Part shown: positions 43,101 through 49,500 of the stretch, one piece after another
How the letters are laid out: each line of letters begins with the position of its first letter
Position numbering within the stretch: the stretch's first letter is position 1
NCBI GenBank assembly: GCA_013397435.1
Contig: VZRG01000780.1
Coordinates: 186,001-250,000, forward strand
From: Erythrocercus mccallii
Taxonomy: Eukaryota; Chordata; Aves; Passeriformes; Dicruridae
Length of the DNA stretch: 64,000 nt
Direction: 5' to 3'
Position numbers and translations under genes: made by a program
Notes under the pieces: generated by a model
The model's database searches: none
Told to the model about the DNA's origin: nothing
What the model saw: only the letters and a program-made list of their open reading frames with translations

Positions 43101-45235
43101 GCATTGCATTGTACAGAAACCATGAAAATAAAACCAAGCCTTCAAAAATTGGCAAATTGAAACCTAATCTCTGTGAATATCTAAAAAAAATCACCATTTC
43201 CTTATCCTCCTTTAGATTGCAGATTCTAAGGATGAGTTACTGATGTTCTGTAACTCCCAGAATATTCCTGTACTTTCAGCAAGTGGTACTAACCCAAAAA
43301 AAACAGCAGCACAAAAGGTAGGTGAAATTAGTGTTACAGTAGGATAGGAAAGGTGTCTTGAGTTTCTCAAAATCTGATTTTCTGATTGGATCCTAAGAAT
43401 TAGTGCCCTGTTTATTACAAGAAAACACTGTCATAATTCTTAGGAAACTTGCTAGACTACCATGCCAAGTTTTTTTTATGTGTCGTAATAGAAGCTAAAC
43501 ATTTATTAAAACAATGGATGTATTTGTTTTCAGTTTGGGCTTTTTAAATAAAGCCATCTCCCTAGGCCAAGTATTTTTGACATTACATTGACATTACAAG
43601 TTATTTCCGTCAGATATGGAGGGAAATTAAAACTGGGTTTGTGGTTTCCTCTCAATGTCATTCAGTAAGTTTGCAAAAGCATCACTTTTAAAATTCTTGA
43701 TGTAAAATTGCTGGTTGTTCTGATGTCAAAGCTTTCAGGGCCAAAAACATTGAAAAGACATGATATTACCAAACTTTGTGAGGAACAGCATTTTTAGGGG
43801 TATTCAGTTCCTATTTTTGACCTAACTATTTGTTGAAATATACAGTCCTCTTGCTATGTTATAAATGTAAATAAACTTCAATAACTTGAGAGTAGTTTCA
43901 GAGTGGGAAGATAAGCTGAATATTATTGGAAGATATAGGAATATATATCATCTTATACTATACTAATATACTATCATCTTCTTTTCAGAAATTTATATTG
44001 TTTGTGGGTGCTACCATCCCTACCAAATACAAAGATGAGATTATGTACTGCTTAATTTTCATTCTTTGAAAAATTATTGTTACATTTTGTTCCCTTTTCT
44101 TTTTTGCTCTTTGTGCTTTTGAACATCAAGAGAGCTTCTGAGCTCAATTAATCTTAGCCAGGGCATAATCTTTGGTCTGTGTTCCCTTACCAGGCCTTCT
44201 GCGCTCCTTTGTTATGGGTCTTTTGGAGGCCAATCCTGATGTTCTATCTGTCTGCAATGAATTGTTCTTTAGAGACACCATTTTCTGCAGATACAATGAA
44301 ATAGCCCTGAAACTGGATTAACTTGCATACCTTAGCATTGAAAGCGCTGATGTTCACAGACCGCTAAATATTCTGAATTGGAAAGGACCCACAAGGATCT
44401 TCGAGTCCAACTTTTAAATGAATGACCCATATGAGGACTGAACCCACAACTTTGGTGTTATCAGCACCATGTTCTGACCAGCTGAGCCAGTCTCAGCCTT
44501 GCAATCATATTTCTTCATGTCCAAATATTCAGAAAATTAAAATACTTTTGTAATTTTACTTAAAATCCGTAGAGCAGTCTCCACTAAAAGAAATAATTTT
44601 AACCTTGCAGATCCACAAGTAGGTGTACTCCTTTTGAATATTTCTCTAAACACATTTTCAGGCATCCCAAATCAGAGCTTCACACAGTAGTGATGCCTGG
44701 ATAATTGGCTGTCAGCTGACCTACCAGTTCCTGCTGTATATATTTCCTAGTGATTTTTTTTCTTTAAAAATTCCTGCCAACAACATAAGGCATTACTATA
44801 TTGACTTGCAAGTGGACCAAGCCTAGCTGCTTGGGAGGTTTGTGAAAAACTTGGTCAAAAGATTTCATACACAATAAAAAAATATATTTTTCTGGGGAAA
44901 TGTTGGCCAAAATGAAGGAAACACAACCCAACCATGTCAAACAGTGATACTTATTTATACACAAAATGCTTTTTTTCTTTGTTTCTAGGATGGAATGCGT
45001 CCTCTCAGCAGCAGTCAAACTGTGGAAAGCAGCAACAGTAAATCAAAGACAGAGTTGGGTGTTTCAAGAGTTAAATCTTTTCTTCCTGTTCCTAGAAGCA
45101 AAGTCACCCAGCCTTCTCAGAATACTAAAAAAAAGCAGCAGCAGTAATACAAGGCAAATAGAGGCAGATAATAACACAAAAAGAGAGATTTGGAATTTGC
45201 ACAAAAAAGAACAAATAGAAAAACCCAATAAATAA
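1684..45235 (+). CDS. CTTNBP2: CTTNBP2 gene, exons 4-23 (5' end outside window)
   Basis: Spliced gene for cortactin-binding protein 2, a neuronal scaffold that binds the cortactin SH3 domain and striatin-family proteins at the actin cytoskeleton and dendritic spines (family knowledge). Twenty coding exons can be joined with GT-AG introns and matching phases; the translation follows vertebrate CTTNBP2 throughout. Domain order: coiled coil (exon 4 start), Ser/Thr/Pro-rich region with PPPIPPKKP (about 2890-2920), ankyrin repeats (exons 5-9), an AAA+-like module related to neuron navigators (about exons 11-18), and a Ser-rich tail ending in EKPNK. The count of 20 exons equals human exons 4-23; exons 1-3 with the start codon must lie to the left. 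Oddity: the last exon has a one-base frame shift at an A8 run (45127-45134). The neighbour CFTR converges from the right, the arrangement known in vertebrates. Exon positions are in separate entries. Confidence 0.97.
5956..5976. repeat. (TA)n microsatellite
   Basis: About ten TA units in a row inside CTTNBP2 intron 4. Confidence 0.9.
7055..7085. other. Assembly gap (31 N)
   Basis: Thirty-one N directly next to a long G run, so sequencing probably failed in the homopolymer. Confidence 0.99.
7086..7147 (+). repeat. Poly-G tract, G38-TGTGT-G19
   Basis: 38 G, then TGTGT, then 19 G. It could form G-quadruplexes on the + strand. It abuts a gap, so the true length is uncertain. Confidence 0.9.
9718..9921 (+). 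CDS. CTTNBP2: CTTNBP2 exon 5 (first ankyrin repeats)
   Basis: 204 bp. The acceptor CACAG at 9713-9717 completes the split Gly codon with exon 4; donor GTAAAT. It encodes GWSSSLTPLLTSGGPVPLGG, then the ankyrin segments RPTLLHQAAAQGNVTLLSML and GYSALYSAATNGHT, matching the start of the ankyrin domain in vertebrate CTTNBP2. Confidence 0.97.
9922..15345 (+). other. CTTNBP2 intron 5
   Basis: 5.4-kb intron. The only recognisable element is a short degenerate CR1 tail near 12128-12170. Open frames near 13176-13613 and 14832-15196 have no recognisable similarity and no splice context, so I leave them out. Confidence 0.8.
12128..12170 (-). mobile_element. Degenerate CR1 LINE 3' tail
   Basis: ATAGAATCATACAATCACTT followed by AGGTTGGAAAAGACACTTAG is the reverse complement of the usual CR1 3' end, so the element lies on the - strand. 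Only the tail is recognisable. Confidence 0.65.
15346..15445 (+). CDS. CTTNBP2: CTTNBP2 exon 6 (ankyrin repeat)
   Basis: 100 bp between TTTATAG and donor GTAAGT. The split Asp codon continues from exon 5 to give DCVRLLLAAEAQVDAADKNG, then FTPLCSAVAQGHVK. This is a standard ankyrin helix-turn-helix, with the last Lys codon split into exon 7. Confidence 0.96.
15446..18504 (+). other. CTTNBP2 intron 6
   Basis: 3.1-kb intron with a small CR1-like tail at about 16018-16060. The rest is unassigned AT-rich sequence; the 93-codon open frame on the - strand at 16291-16572 has no recognisable similarity. Confidence 0.8.
16018..16060 (-). mobile_element. Degenerate CR1-like 3' tail
   Basis: CATAGAATCATAGGTAATAG followed by AACTGGAAGTTGGAAG resembles the reverse complement of a CR1 3' end. 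Very short, so the call rests on one motif. Confidence 0.5.
18505..18655 (+). CDS. CTTNBP2: CTTNBP2 exon 7 (ankyrin repeat)
   Basis: 151 bp, acceptor GCTATAG, donor GTAAGT. It encodes CAELLIMYQADINHAAERGQ, then TPLYVACKNGNNDCIKLLLE and GGADRTVKTS. The ankyrin motifs TPLYVACKNG and IKLLLEGGAD are clear. Ends in phase 0. Confidence 0.97.
18656..19756 (+). other. CTTNBP2 intron 7
   Basis: 1.1-kb intron ending in TTTTTTCTAG. Nothing else recognised. Confidence 0.85.
19757..20011 (+). CDS. CTTNBP2: CTTNBP2 exon 8 (ankyrin repeats with acidic insert)
   Basis: 255 bp, phase 0 at both ends, donor GTTAGT. Encodes DGWSPIHAAVDSGNVESLKL, an acidic loop (DAEPNLDYFDLEKREDDYSS) that differs from mammals, then VVSADLINHADKEGWTAAHI and AASKGFK. 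The ankyrin motifs before and after the loop are intact; the loop is the least conserved part of the domain. Confidence 0.97.
20012..23032 (+). other. CTTNBP2 intron 8
   Basis: 3.0-kb intron with acceptor CCTTTGCAG. No repeat family or gene recognised. Confidence 0.8.
23033..23150 (+). CDS. CTTNBP2: CTTNBP2 exon 9 (last ankyrin repeat)
   Basis: 118 bp, donor GTAAGT. Encodes NCLEILCSHGGLEAERKDKC, then NRTMHDVATDDCKHLLENL, with the final Asn codon split. This closes the ankyrin domain. The open frame after the donor (23159-23521) is intronic. Confidence 0.97.
24411..24871 (-). mobile_element. Solo LTR of an endogenous retrovirus, ERVL-like
   Basis: A 461-bp block with sharp base-composition change. 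Read on the - strand it begins TGTAGCATTGTG and ends AACGCTACA, the TG...CA ends with inverted repeats typical of LTRs. It is flanked by the identical 5-bp GACTG at 24406-24410 and 24872-24876, a target-site duplication. A poly(A) signal AATAAA lies on the - strand at 24593-24588, consistent with a U3-R-U5 layout. No internal retroviral genes are present, so it is a recombined solo LTR, antisense to CTTNBP2. Five-base duplications are usual for ERVL (class III) elements, but I cannot name the family. Confidence 0.9.
24588..24593 (-). terminator. Poly(A) signal of the solo LTR
   Basis: AATAAA on the - strand, about 280 bp from the LTR 5' end. It could end antisense transcripts started in the LTR. 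Confidence 0.6.
25961..26227 (+). CDS. CTTNBP2: CTTNBP2 exon 10
   Basis: 267 bp, acceptor TTTTTCAACAG, donor GTATCA. Encodes NALSVPVRISVSGIEPVHCG, then the well-conserved [20 protein letters not shown] and the DGWRSLEDLSF segment. This links the ankyrin domain to the C-terminal AAA+-like module; I assign no separate function. Confidence 0.97.
26228..27539 (+). other. CTTNBP2 intron 10 (contains a CR1)
   Basis: 1.3-kb intron, more than a third of it a CR1 LINE tail at 26521-27014. Confidence 0.9.
26521..27014 (+). mobile_element. CR1 LINE, 5'-truncated 3' end
   Basis: About 490 bp with the familiar avian CR1 3' landmarks in order: GAGTGCTGTGTGCAGTTTTG, TCAGCCTGGAGGAGACTGAG, GAGGTTTAGGTTGGATATTA, CAGAGGGTGTTTGGGCACTG, and the end TTCTAACTCAGAATGTTCTA. 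Same strand as CTTNBP2. Only the end of the element remains; it is diverged but continuous. Confidence 0.92.
27540..27635 (+). CDS. CTTNBP2: CTTNBP2 exon 11
   Basis: 96 bp, acceptor TTTTTAACAG, donor GTAATT. Encodes GSVSWSTGQIFSQPPWDFLK, then NNRAEHITVFLF, with Gly codons split at both ends. It starts the C-terminal AAA+-like module. Confidence 0.96.
27636..28039 (+). other. CTTNBP2 intron 11
   Basis: 404-bp AT-rich intron; nothing else seen. Confidence 0.9.
28040..28119 (+). CDS. CTTNBP2: CTTNBP2 exon 12
   Basis: 80 bp, acceptor CATTTTAAG, donor GTCAGT (a weaker GT donor). Encodes GPQEGCLNSVTYASMIHLQT, then LQNYLRL, matching the conserved segment just before the P-loop-like motif. Confidence 0.96.
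28120..29231 (+). other. CTTNBP2 intron 12
   Basis: 1.1-kb intron. Its end is extremely AT-rich (about 29159-29220) before TCTGTCTGTAG. No genes or known repeats. Confidence 0.85.
29232..29318 (+). CDS. CTTNBP2: CTTNBP2 exon 13 (degenerate P-loop)
   Basis: 87 bp, phase 0 at both ends, donor GTATTT. Encodes VEQYRNVIFHGPEGSLQDYI, then AYQIAACMK. The stretch HGPEGSLQD sits where neuron navigators have a Walker A motif, but the GKT/S is missing, so nucleotide binding of the usual kind is unlikely. Confidence 0.96.
29401..29500 (+). CDS. CTTNBP2: CTTNBP2 exon 14
   Basis: 100 bp after an 82-bp intron (29319-29400), acceptor TTCAAAACAG, donor GTAAGA. Encodes QKQVAAGSTCEIVKVEVDAG, then FSKEQLAELFISN. 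Retaining the tiny upstream intron would meet TAA at 29340-29342, so splicing is required. Confidence 0.96.
29501..31219 (+). other. CTTNBP2 intron 14
   Basis: 1.7-kb intron, unassigned. Short open frames at 29656-30293 show no similarity I recognise. Confidence 0.8.
31220..31372 (+). CDS. CTTNBP2: CTTNBP2 exon 15 (Walker-B-like strand)
   Basis: 153 bp, acceptor CTATTTCAG, donor GTATTT. Encodes CLIPVKQPPVNKTTIVILEN, then LERASLSELLGDFLAPLENR. TIVILENLE occupies the Walker B position of the AAA+-like fold, with the usual acidic pair altered. Followed by a 267-bp intron. Confidence 0.96.
31640..31827 (+). CDS. CTTNBP2: CTTNBP2 exon 16
   Basis: 188 bp, acceptor CCTTTTTAG, donor GTAAGA, ends in phase 0. 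Encodes FYFHENCFLLGTIAKCHLHG, then [20 protein letters not shown] and LLQRILRRKVINK. The [12 protein letters not shown]...RRK segment resembles the neuron navigator AAA+ core. Confidence 0.97.
31828..34198 (+). other. CTTNBP2 intron 16
   Basis: 2.4-kb intron, AT-rich, ending in CTTTTCTCCCTGCAG. No repeats or other genes recognised. Confidence 0.8.
34199..34377 (+). CDS. CTTNBP2: CTTNBP2 exon 17 (AAA+ lid-like)
   Basis: 179 bp, acceptor CCCTGCAG, donor GTAAGA. Encodes FRGKVPPPCDPVCKVIDWIL, then AVWHQLNSCLSRLGAPEALM and GPKHFFSCPVVPGHSQATV. The W-x2-LN / GP-x-FxSCP pattern is shared with the neuron navigator lid region. Confidence 0.97.
34378..37748 (+). other. CTTNBP2 intron 17
   Basis: 3.4-kb intron with an assembly gap at 34782-34821. 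A stretch at about 35620-35900 is rich in TAAT-type homeobox cores and looks unlike the flanking sequence, but no gene is visible. Confidence 0.8.
34782..34821. other. Assembly gap (40 N)
   Basis: Forty N inside CTTNBP2 intron 17; no homopolymer on either side. Confidence 0.99.
37749..37954 (+). CDS. CTTNBP2: CTTNBP2 exon 18
   Basis: 206 bp, acceptor TGTACCACAG, donor GTAACA. Encodes [20 protein letters not shown], then RASVKRPSVPGQAINKKTPS and [20 protein letters not shown]. It completes the folded C-terminal module. Confidence 0.97.
38172..38357 (+). CDS. CTTNBP2: CTTNBP2 exon 19
   Basis: 186 bp after a 217-bp intron, acceptor TCTGTTTCAG, donor GTAAAT. Encodes ELDNYIADFKGGNFPLSVAS, then a basic/Ser-rich stretch (WRKVSTSPRKKSGHLSSQSW). 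Low-complexity tail, likely disordered. Confidence 0.96.
38358..40125 (+). other. CTTNBP2 intron 19
   Basis: 1.8-kb intron; nothing recognised. Confidence 0.8.
40126..40180 (+). CDS. CTTNBP2: CTTNBP2 exon 20 (55-bp mini-exon)
   Basis: Acceptor TTTTGTGCAG, donor GTAAGT. Encodes GIKSVLQPNCKKRASLTTK with split first and last codons. Conservation with mammals is modest (NC..., ASL), but phase and position agree. Confidence 0.93.
40181..41077 (+). other. CTTNBP2 intron 20
   Basis: 0.9-kb AT-rich intron; nothing recognised. Confidence 0.85.
41078..41210 (+). CDS. CTTNBP2: CTTNBP2 exon 21
   Basis: 133 bp, acceptor TTTTTAACCAG, donor GTAAAC. Encodes SSGKDHLRTLNLEQRLSVGS, then DDEVDLVQELQSMCSSKSEP and DISK, closely matching the vertebrate protein. 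Confidence 0.97.
41211..43215 (+). other. CTTNBP2 intron 21
   Basis: 2.0-kb intron. A CR1 tail occupies 41431-41710; the rest is unassigned. Confidence 0.85.
41431..41710 (-). mobile_element. CR1 LINE 3' end
   Basis: Starts TAGAATCATAGCATAGCCTG, then AGTTGGAAGGGACACACAAG, CTGGCTCTGCACAGGATCAC and GTCCAAACGCTTCTTGAACT, the reverse complement of a CR1 3' end. The inner part is more diverged and the far boundary is approximate. Confidence 0.88.
43216..43317 (+). CDS. CTTNBP2: CTTNBP2 exon 22
   Basis: 102 bp, phase 0, acceptor TCCTCCTTTAG, donor GTAGGT. Encodes IADSKDELLMFCNSQNIPVL, then SASGTNPKKTAAQK. Matches the human segment IADSRDDL...NPVLSA. Confidence 0.95.
43318..44988 (+). other. CTTNBP2 intron 22
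   Basis: 1.7-kb intron holding a tRNA-derived SINE at about 44367-44500; nothing else recognised. Confidence 0.85.
44367..44500 (-). mobile_element. tRNA-Ile-derived SINE with CR1 tail (TguSINE1-like)
   Basis: On the - strand the head reads as a degraded isoleucine tRNA: an A-box-like TGGCTCAGCTGGTCAGA, an anticodon loop around CTGATAAC, and a B-box-like GGGTTCAGTCCTC. It is followed by a CR1-type tail (GTTGGACTCGAAGATCCTTG and TGGGTCCTTTCCAATTCAGA). That head-plus-tail build is the known design of the passerine TguSINE1 family. It is not a functional tRNA gene: the acceptor stem is not closed and the body is mutated. Boundaries are approximate. Confidence 0.85.
44989..45147 (+). CDS. CTTNBP2: CTTNBP2 exon 23, coding part as the sequence stands
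   Basis: Acceptor TTTGTTTCTAG at 44978-44988. The conserved frame reads DGMRPLSSSQTVESSNSKSK, then TELGVSRVKSFLPVPRSKVT and QPSQNTKKKQQQ, with TAA at 45145-45147. The last residues after NTKK do not match the family. The expected C-terminus continues in the next frame (45134-45235), so this stop is probably caused by the A8 run described separately. Confidence 0.9.
   Translation, partial: DGMRPLSSSQTVESSNSKSKTELGVSRVKSFLPVPRSKVTQPSQNTKKKQQQ
45127..45134 (+). other. CTTNBP2: A8 homopolymer frameshift in CTTNBP2 exon 23
   Basis: Eight A in a row where seven would keep the conserved reading frame. Upstream of it the vertebrate-like frame is used; downstream the vertebrate-like sequence is in the +1 frame. 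Either a sequencing/assembly indel in a homopolymer or a real one-base insertion. Confidence 0.9.
45134..45235 (+). CDS. CTTNBP2: CTTNBP2 conserved C-terminus, out of frame
   Basis: In the shifted frame, 33 codons and TAA at 45233-45235 give SSSSNTRQIEADNNTKREIW and a C-terminal NLHKKEQIEKPNK. This closely matches the end of vertebrate CTTNBP2, so it has been under selection until recently at least and is the likely true C-terminus. Confidence 0.88.
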   Translation, partial: SSSSNTRQIEADNNTKREIWNLHKKEQIEKPNK

Positions 45236-46575
45236 ACCTGCCTATCTTACAATTTTTTGTGTTCATATAATCTCTATTGCAAAGAACCAAGTACTTAAAT
45301 ATGTAAATATTTTTTGAAAACAAGCTGTTACTCTGTAATGTAAAGTTTGTACAGGACCACAGTTTTATTTCTGTGTACATTAGCTGGAAATTATATTGAT
45401 TTAAAGTTCAGAAATGGGCATTTTGCCTCCTCCATAGATGGTTGGGTTTTTTTCTTTTATTAGGAAAATTAATTATTTAAATGATATTATTCAGGGGTAC
45501 CTACCACAAGCTTCTGTTTGTGTATATACTGTACATAAATATATTCTATTAAGTTCACATGTTAACCTGCATTCAGATGAGTTGCACAATATATACAACA
45601 ATGGCTTAAAGCTATTGTTCATGCATTTCAAAGATGTTTTATCTTCACTTAATGAAAAAATAGTGAATGTGGCAATAACTAAAATGTTTGGAATTGCAGA
45701 TCAATTACTTTCAGCTACAAGCCATATTAAATACTTTGATTTCATCATCATCTGCCTGCTGAATTGTGATTTTGTTTTTCTCAAGCTTCTCTTCATCTAA
45801 AATGTAATGAATTTCCTTTGTAACTTTCAGCTCTTAAAAAAGGAAAGAGATTGAGAAATTAAAATGCAACAAAAGTTATTTTTCTCAGACTCTTACTCTT
45901 TGATAGAATTGAAGAAAATGTGATCATTTATTAACTTAGTTTTTATTGTAAACTGTAAAAACTTTTATATGCTTCATTAGTGTTTTAAAAGCATAGAGAA
46001 ATAACAGTGTTTTACAAAACCAGATTTTACTGAAAAGGAATTTGAGCAAAAACTTAACTACAGTATTATCCAAGATAATGTAGTAGCAATGAGTTACTAT
46101 GTAATTATCAATTTCTGTTGTGGATTTAAAATGTAATTGCTGTAAAATGATACTTGAGTTGCAGTTAAAATTAACTCTTCGTTATTTTTCTCTCCACCAC
46201 TGAGGTAGATCATGTTCCCATGAGGGACAGTTTCCATGCAGGGCATATTTCCCCAGCCTCTTTCTACAGTAGTTGCAGTTACATCCTTGTGAATTGTAGG
46301 AATGTGGAAATGTGCACTGTCGAGATAGCTCACCTACCTATTAGGCAGGGGAAAGTGCAGATTTTTCTTGAAAACGGATTTAGATGCCTTCTGCCGAGTT
46401 ACTGGGAGATGGTTTGGAGAACTTGGACAGTGATATGCCTCTACTATCCAAAAGAATATTCTTCTCAAATTAAGCCCGGAGGAGGAAAGGATTAACTGTT
46501 TCCTAACGCTTTGCCTTTGTATGTAAAAGAGTCATCCCAGACTCATGTCAATAAAATCTTTGTACGGCATATTGT
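45236..46575 (+). other. CTTNBP2: CTTNBP2 3' UTR (predicted)
   Basis: About 1.3 kb of AT-rich sequence from the conserved stop to the poly(A) signal at 46550. No repeats seen. The end is inferred from the signal and a GU-rich element downstream. Confidence 0.7.
46550..46555 (+). terminator. CTTNBP2: CTTNBP2 poly(A) signal
   Basis: AATAAA in CATGTCAATAAAATCTTTG, followed 40-55 bases later by the GU-rich TTTGTGTGTGTGTTGG (about 46590-46605), a classic downstream element. Earlier AATAAA hexamers at the stop codon lack such an element. Confidence 0.75.
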
Positions 46576-49500
46576 CTTTCTTTCTCTTAGTTTGTGTGTG
46601 TGTTGGCTCTATAGATATTGAATATTAGAAGCTTATTTCTGAAATCATTTCCTGCACAATATGTTTAGAAAGTACCTTGCTTTTAGGCAATTGCTGTTTC
46701 ACTAAGATTTCAGTTTGCTCTGTGATAGTAATGTGTAACCAAATACAGATAATTTCTCTAGAGACTGATTTTTACTTTTTATTCATTTTTGTGCTGAAAA
46801 ATGGTTGCTGTTTTTGCTGGTGGTTCTTAGCAGAAGGAGTCAGCTGTGAAGCACTGCATGTTGGAGCAGTGAGTCTCAACAAGTAGGATCCCTGATGTGC
46901 TGAAGCAGTGGGCAACTGTGTGGTAGCTTGTGTGAGAAGTTCAGGTACGGATTTCATGGCCGAGGAGGAACACAAGTGGAAGACACTGTTTGTAAGGATC
47001 ACATAAATTCCAACATCAGAATTTGTAATAACTTTTTTTTTTTAAGAGCAATAAGAAAACTGACATGCTTCTAGGCTAGGTTTGTTCTGCATTTAAAATA
47101 CACCTTGGAAATGTCAGACCTCATTTAGATCAAGAATTAACAGTGTTCTCCTGTGGGGGAAGATACTGGGCAGTGTCCTAAAGCATGTTTTGAGGCATAT
47201 TTTAAAACTGCATATTGTCTGTGAGAGTGAAAACTAATCAATACTGTACTGTGCGTGAAAATCTGCAGAGGACAGAGTAACTTTGATCATGGTGTGAAAG
47301 TTAGGTGTCGTGTTGAATTTAGCATTGCCTTTCAATGCTCTCATTATCCTTCCTTTTCAGCCTGCTGTTCTAAACTCTCCATCTGCTTCTTTTACCTGTT
47401 TGACTTCTGTCTGCTGTCATTTTGTCTGTCTGTCAGTTCAACAGTCTGTGATCTCCATGCAGCTTTAATCTCACAGTATCTTGCAGATCTCCTAACTGGT
47501 TCTTCTCTTCTGCACTAAGTGCTAATCTCTCTTGTTAGGCCACAGCAGTTCCTGTCCTCAAAAAGTGAACGCCGCATAACCGTAACACAGTTTGCTTGTG
47601 GACATGCTGACTTCTCTGCTGACTTCACTTGGTTTGTGATAGGTTGTGCTTCTGAAGCAAGGCCAGGCTCTGTTCATGAGCTCAGGGTTTCACTGTGTCT
47701 TCAGGTTCTTTCTGTGGTGCTACAAACACCAGTCCTCATGAGTGACTTCTTGTACCAGCTACTCTCTCTTTGGGTTTGTAATGGGCAAAATCCTTTCTCT
47801 TCCTTGCTTCCTGTGTCTCAAGCAGAGTGGATTGGAGTGTGCTGTGGTGGGCCATGCCCATCCATGCTGCATCTGCTCCCAGCTATTACCCCGAAACTTT
47901 AAGAGAGGTAAGTGAAGAGAGAAGAGACCCTGTCTCCGTGGAGGAGTATCTCAAAGTATAGGGAAGCTTCTACGGTTGAATCCATCTCACAGGCCAGTGG
48001 GGCAGTGAAAGACTTTTAATTTAGCCCTCATCTGCATTCTTTTTACACATGTCAATATCTTCAGCCAGAGAAACATGAAAGATATTTCTCATCCATCAAC
48101 TTTGGCAAGTCCTAAACATTCCAGCTCTCCAAGCCAGTCCTGAAAATAAAAGCTTTCAGCATCTCTCCTATGGTTCTTATTTCTTGACAAGAACACATAG
48201 ACTATGTTCCTAAAGTGAATGTCTGAATCCACCGGACAATATTTGCCTTTGTTTTTGGGTTGCTGAGCATAAGCTCCAAAATCGAAAGCATGAAGAAACC
48301 TACTCCATCATTCAACAAAGGCAACAACATTCATCAGCAACATAAAAACCAGGCCTGAGGCACATCTCTTCCTGTAATACCGTTCAAGTTATTTACAAAA
48401 TACATCAAAAACCCTCCAGCTTTCCAGTAGAACTGGAGAAGCAAAACAGCCTCTGGTGGTGGAAAATGCTTGGAGAAAGGATGAAGGATCACTTTTTTAG
48501 TCATAACTCTGGCTAAAGTGATGTTTATGATGGTCAAATCATAGTTAAGAGACTTGAGAATTACTAAGTGGGCTGTTCTTCAAGAAACTTGAAGTCAAAG
48601 GGACTGTAAGGGAGCACAAGGTATGGTGGTACTGGACTGTAAGCATCACTCAGAAACCTCTGGCTGCATTTCACCAGGTTTGTATTTTGAGGTTGAAGTG
48701 AGCTCTGGGGAATGAACTTAGTATAAATACTGTTTATCCTAGGAACAGGAAATTGGTTTTAGAGAACATGGGGGTTTGTAAAGGAAATGTATTACTATTG
48801 CATTGCATTGCGTAATTTGCAAGATGTTTCTAGGCAGCAAATAATAGTCCATTAATGAACAGTTGTACATCAGTTCTAAAGCAGTGTGGGTTTTTTCCAA
48901 ATGTTAAATCATAACCAAGTAATTATAGACCTAAAATACCAAATCTATTATAGAAAAATGAGGAAAAAATAATCACTAGAACACTTTCTAGGTAAATAAA
49001 ATCAGGTAAATAAAATTAAACAAATTATGTTGTTCTGAAATTACCTCCAGCAATTAACACCAATTTGGAATTAATATATGGAAATGCTTTGCAAGGCCTT
49101 AAATTGCTAAGAAATAAGCCTGTTGCTTAAACAGGGTAGATAGAATTCAAGAAGTGTAGAGGCCATCAGCAGCTCTGATGAAACAGTCTGAGAGATTTGA
49201 AGCTTGTGGAACTGGAGAATGTGGGATTTTTAAAGACTTTGAAAATGGATGAATGAATGAAGCACAGCTGGTAAGACACCAGTTAAGCAACTGTAAAGGC
49301 AAAGTTGTTTGTTGAAATGGCAGGCTTGTTTGACTCCAGTGAGATACTGAACAGTTCCCGCTAATGACGATGATCAAGCTACTTTGTGTAGTTATTTTGT
49401 ATATAAGATTTATGAAAATGGTTAAGTATGCATAGTTCAAGTTTGTTTAGGCTATCTTTGCTTAGCCTTTGCTCTCCCAAGAGCTTCTTTGTGCTGTACT

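Noticed and set aside
44422..44500. tRNA-Ile gene on the - strand
   Set aside because: The acceptor stem does not pair, the body is mutated and a CR1 tail follows, so it is a SINE.
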